This document shows positions 15,126 to 23,524 of a stretch of 64,000 nt of DNA, piece after piece (the stretch's first letter is position 1; each line of letters opens with the position of its first letter). This DNA comes from Marinomonas atlantica. Lineage in GTDB: Bacteria; Pseudomonadota; Gammaproteobacteria; Pseudomonadales; Marinomonadaceae. Position numbers and translations under genes: made by a program. A model generated the notes under the pieces. It saw only the letters and a list, made by a program, of their open reading frames with translations, did not search any database and was not told where the DNA came from. The DNA lies in contig NZ_LTAW01000009.1 in assembly GCF_001639725.1 (NCBI RefSeq), positions 62,001 to 126,000 of the forward strand, given 5' to 3'.

Positions 15126-16745
15126 TTAAGCACCCTGTTGTTGCAACATGTCCAGCGCAACGGCTTCCGCCACTTTGATGCCATCGATACCGGCCGATAA
15201 GATGCCACCTGCGTAACCCGCACCTTCCCCTGCAGGGTACAAGCCTTGCGTGTTTAGGCTTTGTAAATTCTTGTTGTCACGGGTAATACGAATCGGCGAT
15301 GACGTACGTGTTTCAATACCCGTTAAGATTGCATCGTCACGATCAAAACCGCGAATTTTCTTAGCAAAGGCAGGCAATGCTTCACGAACCGCTTCGATAA
15401 TAAAATCAGGCAGTGCATCGGCTAGGTCGCATAATTGCACACCAGGTTTGTAAGACGGTTCTACTTCGCCAAGCTCAGTTGAGGCCTTACCTTTGATAAA
15501 GTCGCCAACCAGCTGCGCTGGGGCTTTGTAGTCTGAGCCACCCAGCTTATACGCCACTTCTTCTAACCGCTCTTGCAGTTCGATACCCGCCAAGATGCCC
15601 TCAGGGTAATCTTGCTCAGGGTTAATGCCTACCACAATACCAGAGTTGGCATTGCGCTCGTTACGTGAATACTGACTCATACCATTGGTCACCACGCGAC
15701 CTTCTTCAGACGTTGCCGCCACGACTGTGCCACCTGGGCACATACAAAAACTGTAGACGGCACGGCCGTTTTTAGCATGGTGGATCAATTTATAGTCCGC
15801 CGCGCCAAGCTCTGGATGTCCGGCGTATTTACCCAAGCGAGCTTTGTCGATCAATGACTGTGGATGCTCAATACGAAAACCCACCGCAAAAGGCTTCGGT
15901 TCAATAAAGACCTCTTTTTCATGCAGCATACGGAACGTGTCACGAGCACTGTGGCCCAACGCTAACACGATGTGTTGGCTATGTATTTCACTGCCATCCG
16001 ACAAGGCCACACCGGTAACTTTTTGCTGGTCTAACAACAAATCCGTTACTTTGGCTTCGAAGCGAATTTCGCCGCCCAGTTCAATGATTTCTTCACGCAT
16101 TTTGGCGACAACGCCGGTTAAACGGAACGTACCAATGTGTGGCTTGTTAACGAACATAATCTCTTCCGGCGCACCGGCACGGACGAATTCACTCATCACT
16201 TTACGACCGTAAAACTTAGGGTCTTTCACTTGGCTGTACAGTTTGCCGTCGGAAAACAAACCCGCACCGCCTTCGCCATATTGCACGTTGGACTCGGTAT
16301 CGAGCTTATGATTACGCCACAAAGCCCACGTATCTTTGGTACGTTGGCGTACGTTGCGCCCGCGTTCTAAGACAATCGGTTTAAACCCCATTTGCGCAAG
16401 CGTTAGCGCAGCAAACAAACCGCAAGGGCCAAAGCCAACAACAACCGGGCGTTCGGTTAAGCTGGCTGGTGCGGTTGCAACAGGGTGGTATTCGATATCC
16501 GGTGCGGCCTTCACATGCACATCGTCTTCAAAACGCGCCAAAACCGCTTCATCATTGCTGGTGTTTAGGTGGATGATGTACACAAAGGTAATCTCTGTGT
16601 TTTTCTTACGCGCGTCGTAGCTGCGTTTGAAAACAAAGAAGTCCAGCAAGGTTTCGTCGACCAACTGTAGGCGTTCGATGATCGCCTCACGTACAGCAGA
16701 TTCAGGATGGTCAAGCGGTAAGGAAAGTTCAGATAAACGAATCAT
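15126..16745 (-). CDS. FAD-dependent dehydrogenase (COG2509 family)
   Basis: A 539-residue cytosolic flavoprotein. A Rossmann FAD site VVVGFGPCGLFAALTLAQMG lies at about residues 101-120, after a roughly 95-residue N-terminal domain typical of the COG2509 'uncharacterised FAD-dependent dehydrogenase' family. Further signatures are QYGEGGAGLFSDGKLYS, GHSARDTFRML, FCMCPGG with two cysteines, and the C-terminal FAD contact YPAGEGAGYAGGILSAGIDG. Length and layout are complete. The substrate is unknown. It is followed within 3 bases by the TrmH-family gene. Confidence 0.88.
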   Translation of the reverse strand: MIRLSELSLPLDHPESAVREAIIERLQLVDETLLDFFVFKRSYDARKKNTEITFVYIIHLNTSNDEAVLARFEDDVHVKAAPDIEYHPVATAPASLTERPVVVGFGPCGLFAALTLAQMGFKPIVLERGRNVRQRTKDTWALWRNHKLDTESNVQYGEGGAGLFSDGKLYSQVKDPKFYGRKVMSEFVRAGAPEEIMFVNKPHIGTFRLTGVVAKMREEIIELGGEIRFEAKVTDLLLDQQKVTGVALSDGSEIHSQHIVLALGHSARDTFRMLHEKEVFIEPKPFAVGFRIEHPQSLIDKARLGKYAGHPELGAADYKLIHHAKNGRAVYSFCMCPGGTVVAATSEEGRVVTNGMSQYSRNERNANSGIVVGINPEQDYPEGILAGIELQERLEEVAYKLGGSDYKAPAQLVGDFIKGKASTELGEVEPSYKPGVQLCDLADALPDFIIEAVREALPAFAKKIRGFDRDDAILTGIETRTSSPIRITRDNKNLQSLNTQGLYPAGEGAGYAGGILSAGIDGIKVAEAVALDMLQQQGA

Positions 16746-16969
16746 GGAGAGGTCCCGGCCGGTGTCTCCGGCAAAAGGTAGTGCAGTAAAGATTATATGA
16801 GGCCGTTATTATACGCTGGACGAACGCACAAGTCAGTCGATCCAAGCACACAGCAGCAAAAACAATTAACCAAATCACCATGCTAAAGCCATTCAAAAAC
16901 TGCTATCGTCGGCCTAACAAGATCGGTTTCACGCACCACACTATTCATTCTGATTATTGAGCAACGTCG

Positions 16970-17899
16970 ATGACGAAACACGTAAACTTAAACCTCTTAA
17001 GATCGTTGAAAGTTCTCCTCGAAGAATGCCACGTCAGTCACGCCGCCGCGCGCCTTAACTTGACGCAATCCGCTGTCAGCCGCCACCTTAGCCAGCTTAG
17101 AGAACTGTTTGCAGATCCCTTGTTAATTCGTGATAGCAATCTGTTGGTGCCGACGCCGAAAGCACTGCAATTACAACAGCAGCTCGCCACGTGGTTTGTG
17201 GCATTAGACAACATGATGACGGAGGAAGTGTTTGAGCCGAGCCTGTGGCACGGCGAGTTTGTGTTGTCCTCGAGTGATTACGTGGCGCAATATATCTTGC
17301 CCGAGCTGGTCAACGTCTTCGCGGAACAATCGCCCCACCTGACGCTCAACTACCAACTTTGGCATCCACACTTAATCGACCAACTGAATTCGTCCGGCAT
17401 TCATCTCGCGTCCAGCATGTCATTGGCTCGCCCAGAGGGCGTCTCTTCGTTGCCCATTGGCGAAGACCGTTGCGTTTGTTTGATGAGCCAGCACCATCCT
17501 CTGGCAAAGCAAACCACTCTTTGCGTGGACGACTTACTGGCCTATGCGCACATCAAAATTCACGCCGGTGGCGATAAAGACAGTTTTGTTGAGCAAGAGC
17601 TTAGCAAACTGGGGCTCGCGCGACGTATTACCTTGAATGTGCCGTTTTTCTCAGCCGCTGCCCAAGCGCTGTGTAAGCAGCCGCTTTTACTGGTGACACC
17701 CGAGCACATCGCTCGACATTTGGCGGTCGAGCATGAGCTGACTTACAAATCGCTGCCCATCCCAACGCCGTTGGATAAATATTGGCTGGTATGGCACGAG
17801 AAGTACGATAAAGACCCATCACATATATGGGTACGTAATCTCGTGAGGCAGGTTATGACGGATGTCAAAGCCTCAGTTGGGTATGATTTAAAATCATAG
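16970..17899 (+). CDS. LysR family transcriptional regulator
   Basis: A 309-residue LysR-type regulator. The N-terminal winged helix-turn-helix is clear (LLEECHVSHAAARLNLTQSAVSRHLSQLR, spanning about residues 16-45), followed by a type 2 periplasmic-binding-like effector domain. It reads in the same direction as the LysE-type exporter 75 bases downstream and away from the FAD dehydrogenase. It may control either or both. The effector is unknown. Confidence 0.9.
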   Translation: MTKHVNLNLLRSLKVLLEECHVSHAAARLNLTQSAVSRHLSQLRELFADPLLIRDSNLLVPTPKALQLQQQLATWFVALDNMMTEEVFEPSLWHGEFVLSSSDYVAQYILPELVNVFAEQSPHLTLNYQLWHPHLIDQLNSSGIHLASSMSLARPEGVSSLPIGEDRCVCLMSQHHPLAKQTTLCVDDLLAYAHIKIHAGGDKDSFVEQELSKLGLARRITLNVPFFSAAAQALCKQPLLLVTPEHIARHLAVEHELTYKSLPIPTPLDKYWLVWHEKYDKDPSHIWVRNLVRQVMTDVKASVGYDLKS

Positions 17900-17973
17900 C
17901 TCCATTGAGAATTCATGATTTCATTAAATGATGTCGCCTTGCTAAGGTGCAGAACACTTTAAGGGAGAACATC

Positions 17974-18603
17974 ATGACTCTAACGATTTGGCTATCACTG
18001 TTTACCGTTTGTTTGCTCGGCGCCATGTCACCAGGGCCAAGCCTTGTTACTGTGACCAAACACAGTTTAGCCGGAGGTAAACCGAACGGCTTCGCCGCTG
18101 CGTGGGCCCACGCATTTGGCATTGGTGTGTATGCGTTGATTTCCATGCTCGGTTTGGCGGTGATTTTTCATCAATTACCGTGGCTGTTTCTAATCATCAG
18201 CTATGCAGGTGCAGCCTATCTGGCCTATCTCGGTTTTAATGCGTTACGCTCCAAAGGTGGCATCGCGGCTAAATTGGGCGCGGGCCAAACCGTCAGCGTT
18301 TGGCAATCGGCCAAAGAAGGGTTACTGATTTCCCTGTTGAGCCCGAAAATTGCGCTGTTCTTCGCTGCACTGTTTAGTCCTTTTGTGGCCGCCGTGAATG
18401 CGGTCGAAGGTCAGATGCTGATGGTCGCAACGCCATTTTTAGTAGACGGTTTGTGGTACACCTTTATCACGTTGATGCTGTCCAACTCACACATCTTGGA
18501 CAAGCTGCGCCGCCATGCGGTGACCATTGATCGCTTGTCGGGTTTGGTGTTGATCGCTCTCGCCGTAAAAATCCTGTTCTCAGCCAGTTCAATGGCGGTC
18601 TAA
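17974..18603 (+). CDS. LysE/RhtB family amino-acid exporter
   Basis: A 209-residue inner-membrane protein with about six hydrophobic segments. The family signature GAMSPGPSLVTVTKHSLAGG (residues 12-31) is present, followed by the usual AAWAHAFGIGVYAL segment. Family members export amino acids or homoserine lactone-like metabolites. The start at 17974 follows an AAGGGAG site; an earlier in-frame start adds nine non-matching residues. The LysR gene just upstream may be its regulator. Confidence 0.9.
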   Translation: MTLTIWLSLFTVCLLGAMSPGPSLVTVTKHSLAGGKPNGFAAAWAHAFGIGVYALISMLGLAVIFHQLPWLFLIISYAGAAYLAYLGFNALRSKGGIAAKLGAGQTVSVWQSAKEGLLISLLSPKIALFFAALFSPFVAAVNAVEGQMLMVATPFLVDGLWYTFITLMLSNSHILDKLRRHAVTIDRLSGLVLIALAVKILFSASSMAV

Positions 18604-18675
18604 GCCGACGGTTCTTTGCTGATGGTCACGAGGCAGGTACAATAGCGTTTTCTTCTCTATCTGGTACCCATCACC

Positions 18676-19296
18676 ATGGCTCGATCAAAAAGCAGTAACC
18701 GTTGGCTCGATGAACACGTCAACGATCCCTATGTAAAAAAGGCTCAAATGGACGGCTATCGCTCCCGTGCCAGTTACAAACTGCTGACGCTGAACGAGAA
18801 AGATCGACTGATCAAACCAGGCAACCTGGTGCTTGATTTAGGGTCTGCACCTGGCGGTTGGTCGCAGGTTGCCTCTAAGCTGGTGGGCGATAAAGGCAAA
18901 GTCATCGCTTCTGATATTTTACCGATGGATAGCATTGCGGGCGTGGAGTTCATTCAAGGGGATTTCACCGAACAGGACGTTTTCGATCAAATCATGACCG
19001 CCGTCGACGGTGCGCCCGTGGACGTGGTGATTTCAGATATGGCCCCCAATATGAGCGGCGTCTCAACTGTTGACCAAGCGTCGTCCATGTATTTGGTCGA
19101 GTTAGCTTTGGACATGGCGATGCAAACGCTGAAACCGAAAGGTTTTTTTGCCGTTAAGGTGTTCCAAGGGGAAGGCTACGAAGAGTTCGTCAAACAAATG
19201 CGCCCCAACTTCGACAGCGTTGTGGTACGTAAACCTGAGTCTTCACGTGCTCGTTCCCGTGAAGTGTACCTAGTCGGCCGCGGCTTTAAAGGCTAA
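18676..19296 (+). CDS. rlmE: 23S rRNA 2'-O-methyltransferase RlmE (FtsJ/RrmJ)
   Basis: A 206-residue heat-shock-type methyltransferase that modifies U2552 of 23S rRNA in the 50S subunit. It shows [20 protein letters not shown] (catalytic Lys region), the AdoMet motif [22 protein letters not shown] with catalytic Asp, and [10 protein letters not shown] with the second catalytic Lys: the K-D-K-E tetrad layout. The length equals the E. coli enzyme (209). In many bacteria rlmE precedes ftsH; here it precedes rluF by 4 bases, so two rRNA modification genes are coupled. Confidence 0.95.
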   Translation: MARSKSSNRWLDEHVNDPYVKKAQMDGYRSRASYKLLTLNEKDRLIKPGNLVLDLGSAPGGWSQVASKLVGDKGKVIASDILPMDSIAGVEFIQGDFTEQDVFDQIMTAVDGAPVDVVISDMAPNMSGVSTVDQASSMYLVELALDMAMQTLKPKGFFAVKVFQGEGYEEFVKQMRPNFDSVVVRKPESSRARSREVYLVGRGFKG

Positions 19297-19300
19297 TTCG

Positions 19301-20389
19301 ATGCAATTAAAAACCTCCATTCGTCTCAATAAATACATCAGTGAAAGTGGTCTGTGTTCACGTCGTGAAGCCGACCGTTTCATTGAGCAAGGCAGCGTGT
19401 TCATCAATGGCAAACGCGCTGGCATTGGCGACCAAGTTACTCCAGGTGACTTGGTAAAGGTCAATGGCCAAACCATTGAGCCAATGGAAGCTGAAGATCT
19501 GATCTTTATCGCCGTCAACAAGCCCGTCGGCATTGTTAGCACCACCGAATCCAGCGAGCCAAACAACATCGTCAGTTTTGTCAAACACGGCGCGCGTATT
19601 TTCCCGATTGGTCGCTTAGACAAAGACTCTCAAGGTCTGATCTTTATGACCAACAATGGCGACTTGGTAAATAAGATTCTACGGGCGTCGAACAACCATG
19701 AAAAAGAGTATCTGGTAACGGTCAACAAACCGATCAGCGACGCCTTTATCGATGGCATGAGTAACGGTGTGCCGATCTTGGGGCAGATGACCAAGAAGTG
19801 TAAGGTGAAGAAAGAATCGACCTTCGTTTTCAATATCACTTTAGTGCAAGGCTTGAACCGCCAAATTCGCCGTATGGCGGAGCATTTTGGCTACGAAGTC
19901 GTGCAGCTTGAGCGTATTCGCATCATGAACGTATCACTGAAAGGTGTTGCTCTTGGCGATTGGCGCGACCTCACGCAAAAAGAAATCAATGGTATTGCAG
20001 AACTCACCAAAGATTCAGACGGCAATGCCGCGCCGAAAGCCAGTAATCCACGCAAGCCCAAGCCCAAAAACCATCAAGGTAACGCTGGCTCGGGGGCTCG
20101 TGGTGGACAAGGTCGCAACGAACAACGCTCAGGCAAACCGAATGCCAACGGAAAAAGTGGTTCTGGGCGCCCTGCTAATGGCAAACCTGCTGCAGGCGGT
20201 AAAGGTAAACCCGCGCCAGCCGGTCGCGGCAGCGCAGGGACTTCAGGCAACAGTAAAGGCCGCCCAGCCAATGGTAAAGGCGGTAAACCGACACCCGCCG
20301 GTCGCAGCAAACCAATGCCATCCGGTGCTGGCAAAGGCAAAGGTGGTGCTCCAGCAGGCAACGGAAAGCCACGCAACCGATCACGATAA
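19301..20389 (+). CDS. rluF: 23S rRNA pseudouridine synthase RluF with long basic tail
   Basis: A pseudouridine synthase for 23S rRNA U2604. The S4 RNA-binding domain ([20 protein letters not shown]) occupies residues 8-60. The catalytic motif [15 protein letters not shown] follows at about 107-121 (catalytic Asp in GRLDKDS), and [17 protein letters not shown] comes later. Residues 1-240 align well with E. coli RluF (290 residues). The remaining about 120 residues are a low-complexity Gly/Lys/Pro/Asn/Ala tail with repeated GKPA-like units, much longer than the E. coli tail, likely disordered and RNA-binding. Confidence 0.93.
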   Translation: MQLKTSIRLNKYISESGLCSRREADRFIEQGSVFINGKRAGIGDQVTPGDLVKVNGQTIEPMEAEDLIFIAVNKPVGIVSTTESSEPNNIVSFVKHGARIFPIGRLDKDSQGLIFMTNNGDLVNKILRASNNHEKEYLVTVNKPISDAFIDGMSNGVPILGQMTKKCKVKKESTFVFNITLVQGLNRQIRRMAEHFGYEVVQLERIRIMNVSLKGVALGDWRDLTQKEINGIAELTKDSDGNAAPKASNPRKPKPKNHQGNAGSGARGGQGRNEQRSGKPNANGKSGSGRPANGKPAAGGKGKPAPAGRGSAGTSGNSKGRPANGKGGKPTPAGRSKPMPSGAGKGKGGAPAGNGKPRNRSR

Positions 20390-20404
20390 CTCAACAGTTT
20401 AAGC

Positions 20405-20443
20405 TAAGCTGCTAACGGCAAATAGATATCCATTAGCAGCTTA
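20405..20443 (+). terminator. Hairpin after rluF
   Basis: AAGCTGCTAA (20406-20415) pairs with TTAGCAGCTT (20433-20442), extended by an inner GG/CC. No T run follows, so it is a terminator or stabilising hairpin of lower certainty. Confidence 0.5.
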
Positions 20444-20496
20444 TGCTATGTCACTGGCTATGCGCTGATCAAAACCCACTATAGGAAGTAACGCCA

Positions 20497-21675
20497 ATGC
20501 TCCATCCATCAAAATCACACCATTGGCTTTTGCTGGCGTTTATTTTTGTCATGGCGCTGAGCCTAAGAGGCCCCGTTGTCGGCATTGCTCCGCTGATTGC
20601 TAATATTGAAGCTGATTTGTCGCTCAGCAGCTCAATGTCAGGGCTCTTAACAACGTTACCTATTCTAGCCTTTGCTTTATGCGCACCATTGGCAACTTTT
20701 TTAGGTCGTCGCTACGGGCTTGAACTAGCACTGTTACTGGGGTCTGTCAGCATTGCCATGGGAATGGTATTACGCAGTGTCGGCACTCTACCTAACCTGT
20801 ATTTTGGTATGGCATTGGTTGGCGTTGGTATTGCGGTTGGTAATGTACTGTTGCCCATTCTATTAAAACGCGACTTTCCCAACCAAATTTTACAACTGAC
20901 GTCTGTCTATGTGTTGATGATGAGTGTTGGCGGCGCTTTTATGACTGGCTTTGCTGTCCCTATTGCCCAATGGTCGCCTACACTGCTCCCGCAAATGGCA
21001 GGCTGGTCAGTGGCCTTATTAGGTCAGCTCATGTTTATTCTACCCGCTATTCTACTGTGGTTTTTTATACCTAAACATGACAGTGCTGCCGTGCCCAATA
21101 GCACGGCAACAACACCTATGTGGCGCTCTCCATTAGCTTGGTTAGTCACTGCATTCCTGGCTCTAAACTCAGTGATGAACTACATCGTCAATGCTTGGAT
21201 ACCAACCATTCTAGCGGCCAAGGGTTACGACGCTGCTATGGCCGGCTTGTATCACAGTTACATACAAATCGCAGGCATGGCTCCAGCTTTCGTGCTGCCC
21301 ATGCTCAAGCGCTATTTTGGTCGTCCACGCCAGCTAACAGGCATGGCTGTCGTTGCCATGTTGCTCAGCTTGATCGGCTACACCTTTGCACCTGCTTTTT
21401 CAGCAATTTGGTCCTTTATGTTTGGTTTTGGTGGCACACTCGGCTTTGTGATTGGCCTGTCTCTGATCAGCTTAAAGACTCACTCTGTACGTGAGGCGGC
21501 GGCTTTATCCGGTATGGCTCAGCTCGCAGGCTATCTCATGGCGGCCTGTGGACCAGTTTCTATTGGAGCCTTATTCGACTGGACACAAAGTTGGCAGTAC
21601 CCCCTTTATGTTCTCATTGCCATGGTTATAGTTTGGGCTGTGATTGGCTGGTTCGTCAGCGCTAAGGAGACTTAG
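20497..21675 (+). CDS. MFS transporter, CynX/NimT family
   Basis: A 392-residue major facilitator with 12 hydrophobic segments. The N-terminal motif LSLRGPVVGIAPLI and the loop FLGRRYGLELALLLGS match the CynX/NimT (cyanate or nitroimidazole) branch. An AGGAAG ribosome site precedes the ATG. It is a single gene bounded by hairpins. The transported compound cannot be inferred; family members have been linked to cyanate import and drug export. Confidence 0.85.
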   Translation: MLHPSKSHHWLLLAFIFVMALSLRGPVVGIAPLIANIEADLSLSSSMSGLLTTLPILAFALCAPLATFLGRRYGLELALLLGSVSIAMGMVLRSVGTLPNLYFGMALVGVGIAVGNVLLPILLKRDFPNQILQLTSVYVLMMSVGGAFMTGFAVPIAQWSPTLLPQMAGWSVALLGQLMFILPAILLWFFIPKHDSAAVPNSTATTPMWRSPLAWLVTAFLALNSVMNYIVNAWIPTILAAKGYDAAMAGLYHSYIQIAGMAPAFVLPMLKRYFGRPRQLTGMAVVAMLLSLIGYTFAPAFSAIWSFMFGFGGTLGFVIGLSLISLKTHSVREAAALSGMAQLAGYLMAACGPVSIGALFDWTQSWQYPLYVLIAMVIVWAVIGWFVSAKET

Positions 21676-21685
21676 CCTTAGCGCT
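21658..21685. terminator. Hairpin between convergent MFS and kinase genes
   Basis: AGCGCTAAG (21658-21666) pairs with CTTAGCGCT (21677-21685), spanning the MFS stop codon and reaching close to the convergent kinase stop. It could end both transcripts; no long T run is seen. Confidence 0.5.
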
Positions 21686-21691
21686 CTAAGT

Positions 21692-23524
21692 TTATGTCGG
21701 ATTTTTTGCATTGGGAACGGTAATCGTAAAACGCACTCCATGCTTGTGATTGGCGATCTCTATGTGGCCATTGAGCAGTTGAGTAACCCACTGATGCACC
21801 ATAAATAACCCCAAACCAGTATGTTGTTCGCCTCGACCTGACGTGACAAAAGGCTCCCAAATCGTCGCTAACATATCGTCACGTATCCCTTTCCCGTTAT
21901 CCGATACTTCAATCACAAAGTCTTCTTCTTGTTTCGCAGCAATCGTAATGGTACCGGGTTGCCCTTTATCAAAAGCATGTTCCAACGCATTGAGTAAAAG
22001 ATTTTGGATCACTTGAGACATCACACCTTGAGACGATGTTACGATTAAACTCGGCTCCACTTTCAACTTAGTATCGATAGATGGGTACTTTTTAAGTACT
22101 GAGGAAAGCGGAGATAACGTGTCTTCCAGCATATTTAAAACATTAAATGACTCTGGCTCTGGGTTCATTTGATTTGTCGTAATACGCTTAAATTGCGCCA
22201 CGGTATCCGTTGCACGGGTAAGGTTCTGCATCGCCAAATCAATCATATCGTTGCAAACGTCTATATCCGCTGCCTTCGTGTCATGAGCTGCGCGCTTAAT
22301 CACATTTTGCAGTGACGATAAGCTCAAGCGAATGCCGCCCAAAGGGGTATTTAATTCATGCCCCACACCTGCAACCATGAGCCCCAACGAATTAAGCTTG
22401 CCTTGTTCCACAAGCTCATTTTGCAGCATCACTAAGTTATTATTACTTTCTTTCAGTTGCTCATGCGCTATTTCAAGCTGCTTTTTCTCCGCTTCTATTT
22501 GCTGAAGATGCTGACGACGCTGTACTTCTAAACGCCACAGCAGCACCCCAACCGTTGTTAAAAAGCTATATCCTATAACGCCCGCAAAGACGATAAAAAA
22601 CAACATTTGATTCTTTTTATTTTGCCAAACGTCTTGCTTAACAATCGATAAAAAGTAGTGGTTTGGCTGCCCCGATAATTCTTCATTAAAGTAGCTCGGT
22701 AATGAAGTGAAAGGACGACTATCAGAAAGCCTAGAGACTCCAAGCGATTGGCTTTTTTCTACCTCTGCCCACGTCTCAGGGAAGGTATTGGTAAACGAAG
22801 ATAATATATCGCCATAGAGGTGCGTCCACTCTAACTCAGGATGCTCAGACAGTAACCATTGCCCTTTAGCATTGATCATTTCTAACGAATTACTGTTGCT
22901 TTGTATTGCCCGCAGACGAGCGAACAGATAGTTTAAGTTATAGTTGACGACAAGAAGTCCTAGCTCTTTGCCCGCTGTATTATGCAATTTATAGCTGGCA
23001 CGAATCGTGATTTCATAAGGCTCAACAATCGCACCCTGCTCGATATTCAAATCAATCGGTGTCAGCAAAACATCATCATTATCAAATGCCATCCCTTGAA
23101 TAAAATAATAGCGATTAGATTTATCTTGCAGTTCAGAACTGGCAACAATGTCAGCATCATCATTGAATGTATTAACACGCACGAGTTCACGACCTGTAGG
23201 ACCAATCCAGCGAAGCTGAGATATGTACGTCGACAATGCATGCGCACGAGTAAAATACTGCGCTACTTGTTGTCGCCATAGTTGCTCAGACTCGAATTGT
23301 TCAGGGGTAATATAGCCTTCAAGTACTTTTCCAACATAGGACACGATCTGCTGAATATGCCCCAGTTCTCGGGACATCAAAACAGAACCACGGTTTACCA
23401 ATTCTGTTTGTTCAATATGTAGCTGCTCACTGTACTGTGTTTGCCATAGCCGAAAAGTCCCTACTCCTAATACCACTATGATCACCAGAGGTAGGACAAA
23501 AATCGAAATCTGTTTTAAATTCAT
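21692..23524 (-). CDS. Membrane sensor histidine kinase with extracellular Cache-type domain
   Basis: A 610-residue sensor kinase. A membrane helix lies at residues 8-27, a periplasmic sensor at about 30-305 (Cache-like, RWIGPTGRELVRVNTFNDDA), a second helix at about 308-330, and a coiled coil at 335-380. The HisKA domain has phospho-acceptor His389 in GVGHELNTPLGG. The HATPase domain has NLLLNALEHA, SDNGKGI and HTGLGLFMVHQW. The gene start overlaps the end of the upstream response-regulator gene by 4 bases, so the two are a cognate pair. The signal is unknown. Confidence 0.92.
   Translation of the reverse strand: MNLKQISIFVLPLVIIVVLGVGTFRLWQTQYSEQLHIEQTELVNRGSVLMSRELGHIQQIVSYVGKVLEGYITPEQFESEQLWRQQVAQYFTRAHALSTYISQLRWIGPTGRELVRVNTFNDDADIVASSELQDKSNRYYFIQGMAFDNDDVLLTPIDLNIEQGAIVEPYEITIRASYKLHNTAGKELGLLVVNYNLNYLFARLRAIQSNSNSLEMINAKGQWLLSEHPELEWTHLYGDILSSFTNTFPETWAEVEKSQSLGVSRLSDSRPFTSLPSYFNEELSGQPNHYFLSIVKQDVWQNKKNQMLFFIVFAGVIGYSFLTTVGVLLWRLEVQRRQHLQQIEAEKKQLEIAHEQLKESNNNLVMLQNELVEQGKLNSLGLMVAGVGHELNTPLGGIRLSLSSLQNVIKRAAHDTKAADIDVCNDMIDLAMQNLTRATDTVAQFKRITTNQMNPEPESFNVLNMLEDTLSPLSSVLKKYPSIDTKLKVEPSLIVTSSQGVMSQVIQNLLLNALEHAFDKGQPGTITIAAKQEEDFVIEVSDNGKGIRDDMLATIWEPFVTSGRGEQHTGLGLFMVHQWVTQLLNGHIEIANHKHGVRFTITVPNAKNPT

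Noticed and set aside
20074-20394. Minus-strand Pro/Leu-rich reading frame opposite the rluF tail
   Set aside because: It is an antisense shadow of the repetitive Gly/Lys/Pro tail; no ribosome site and a biased composition explained by the opposite strand.
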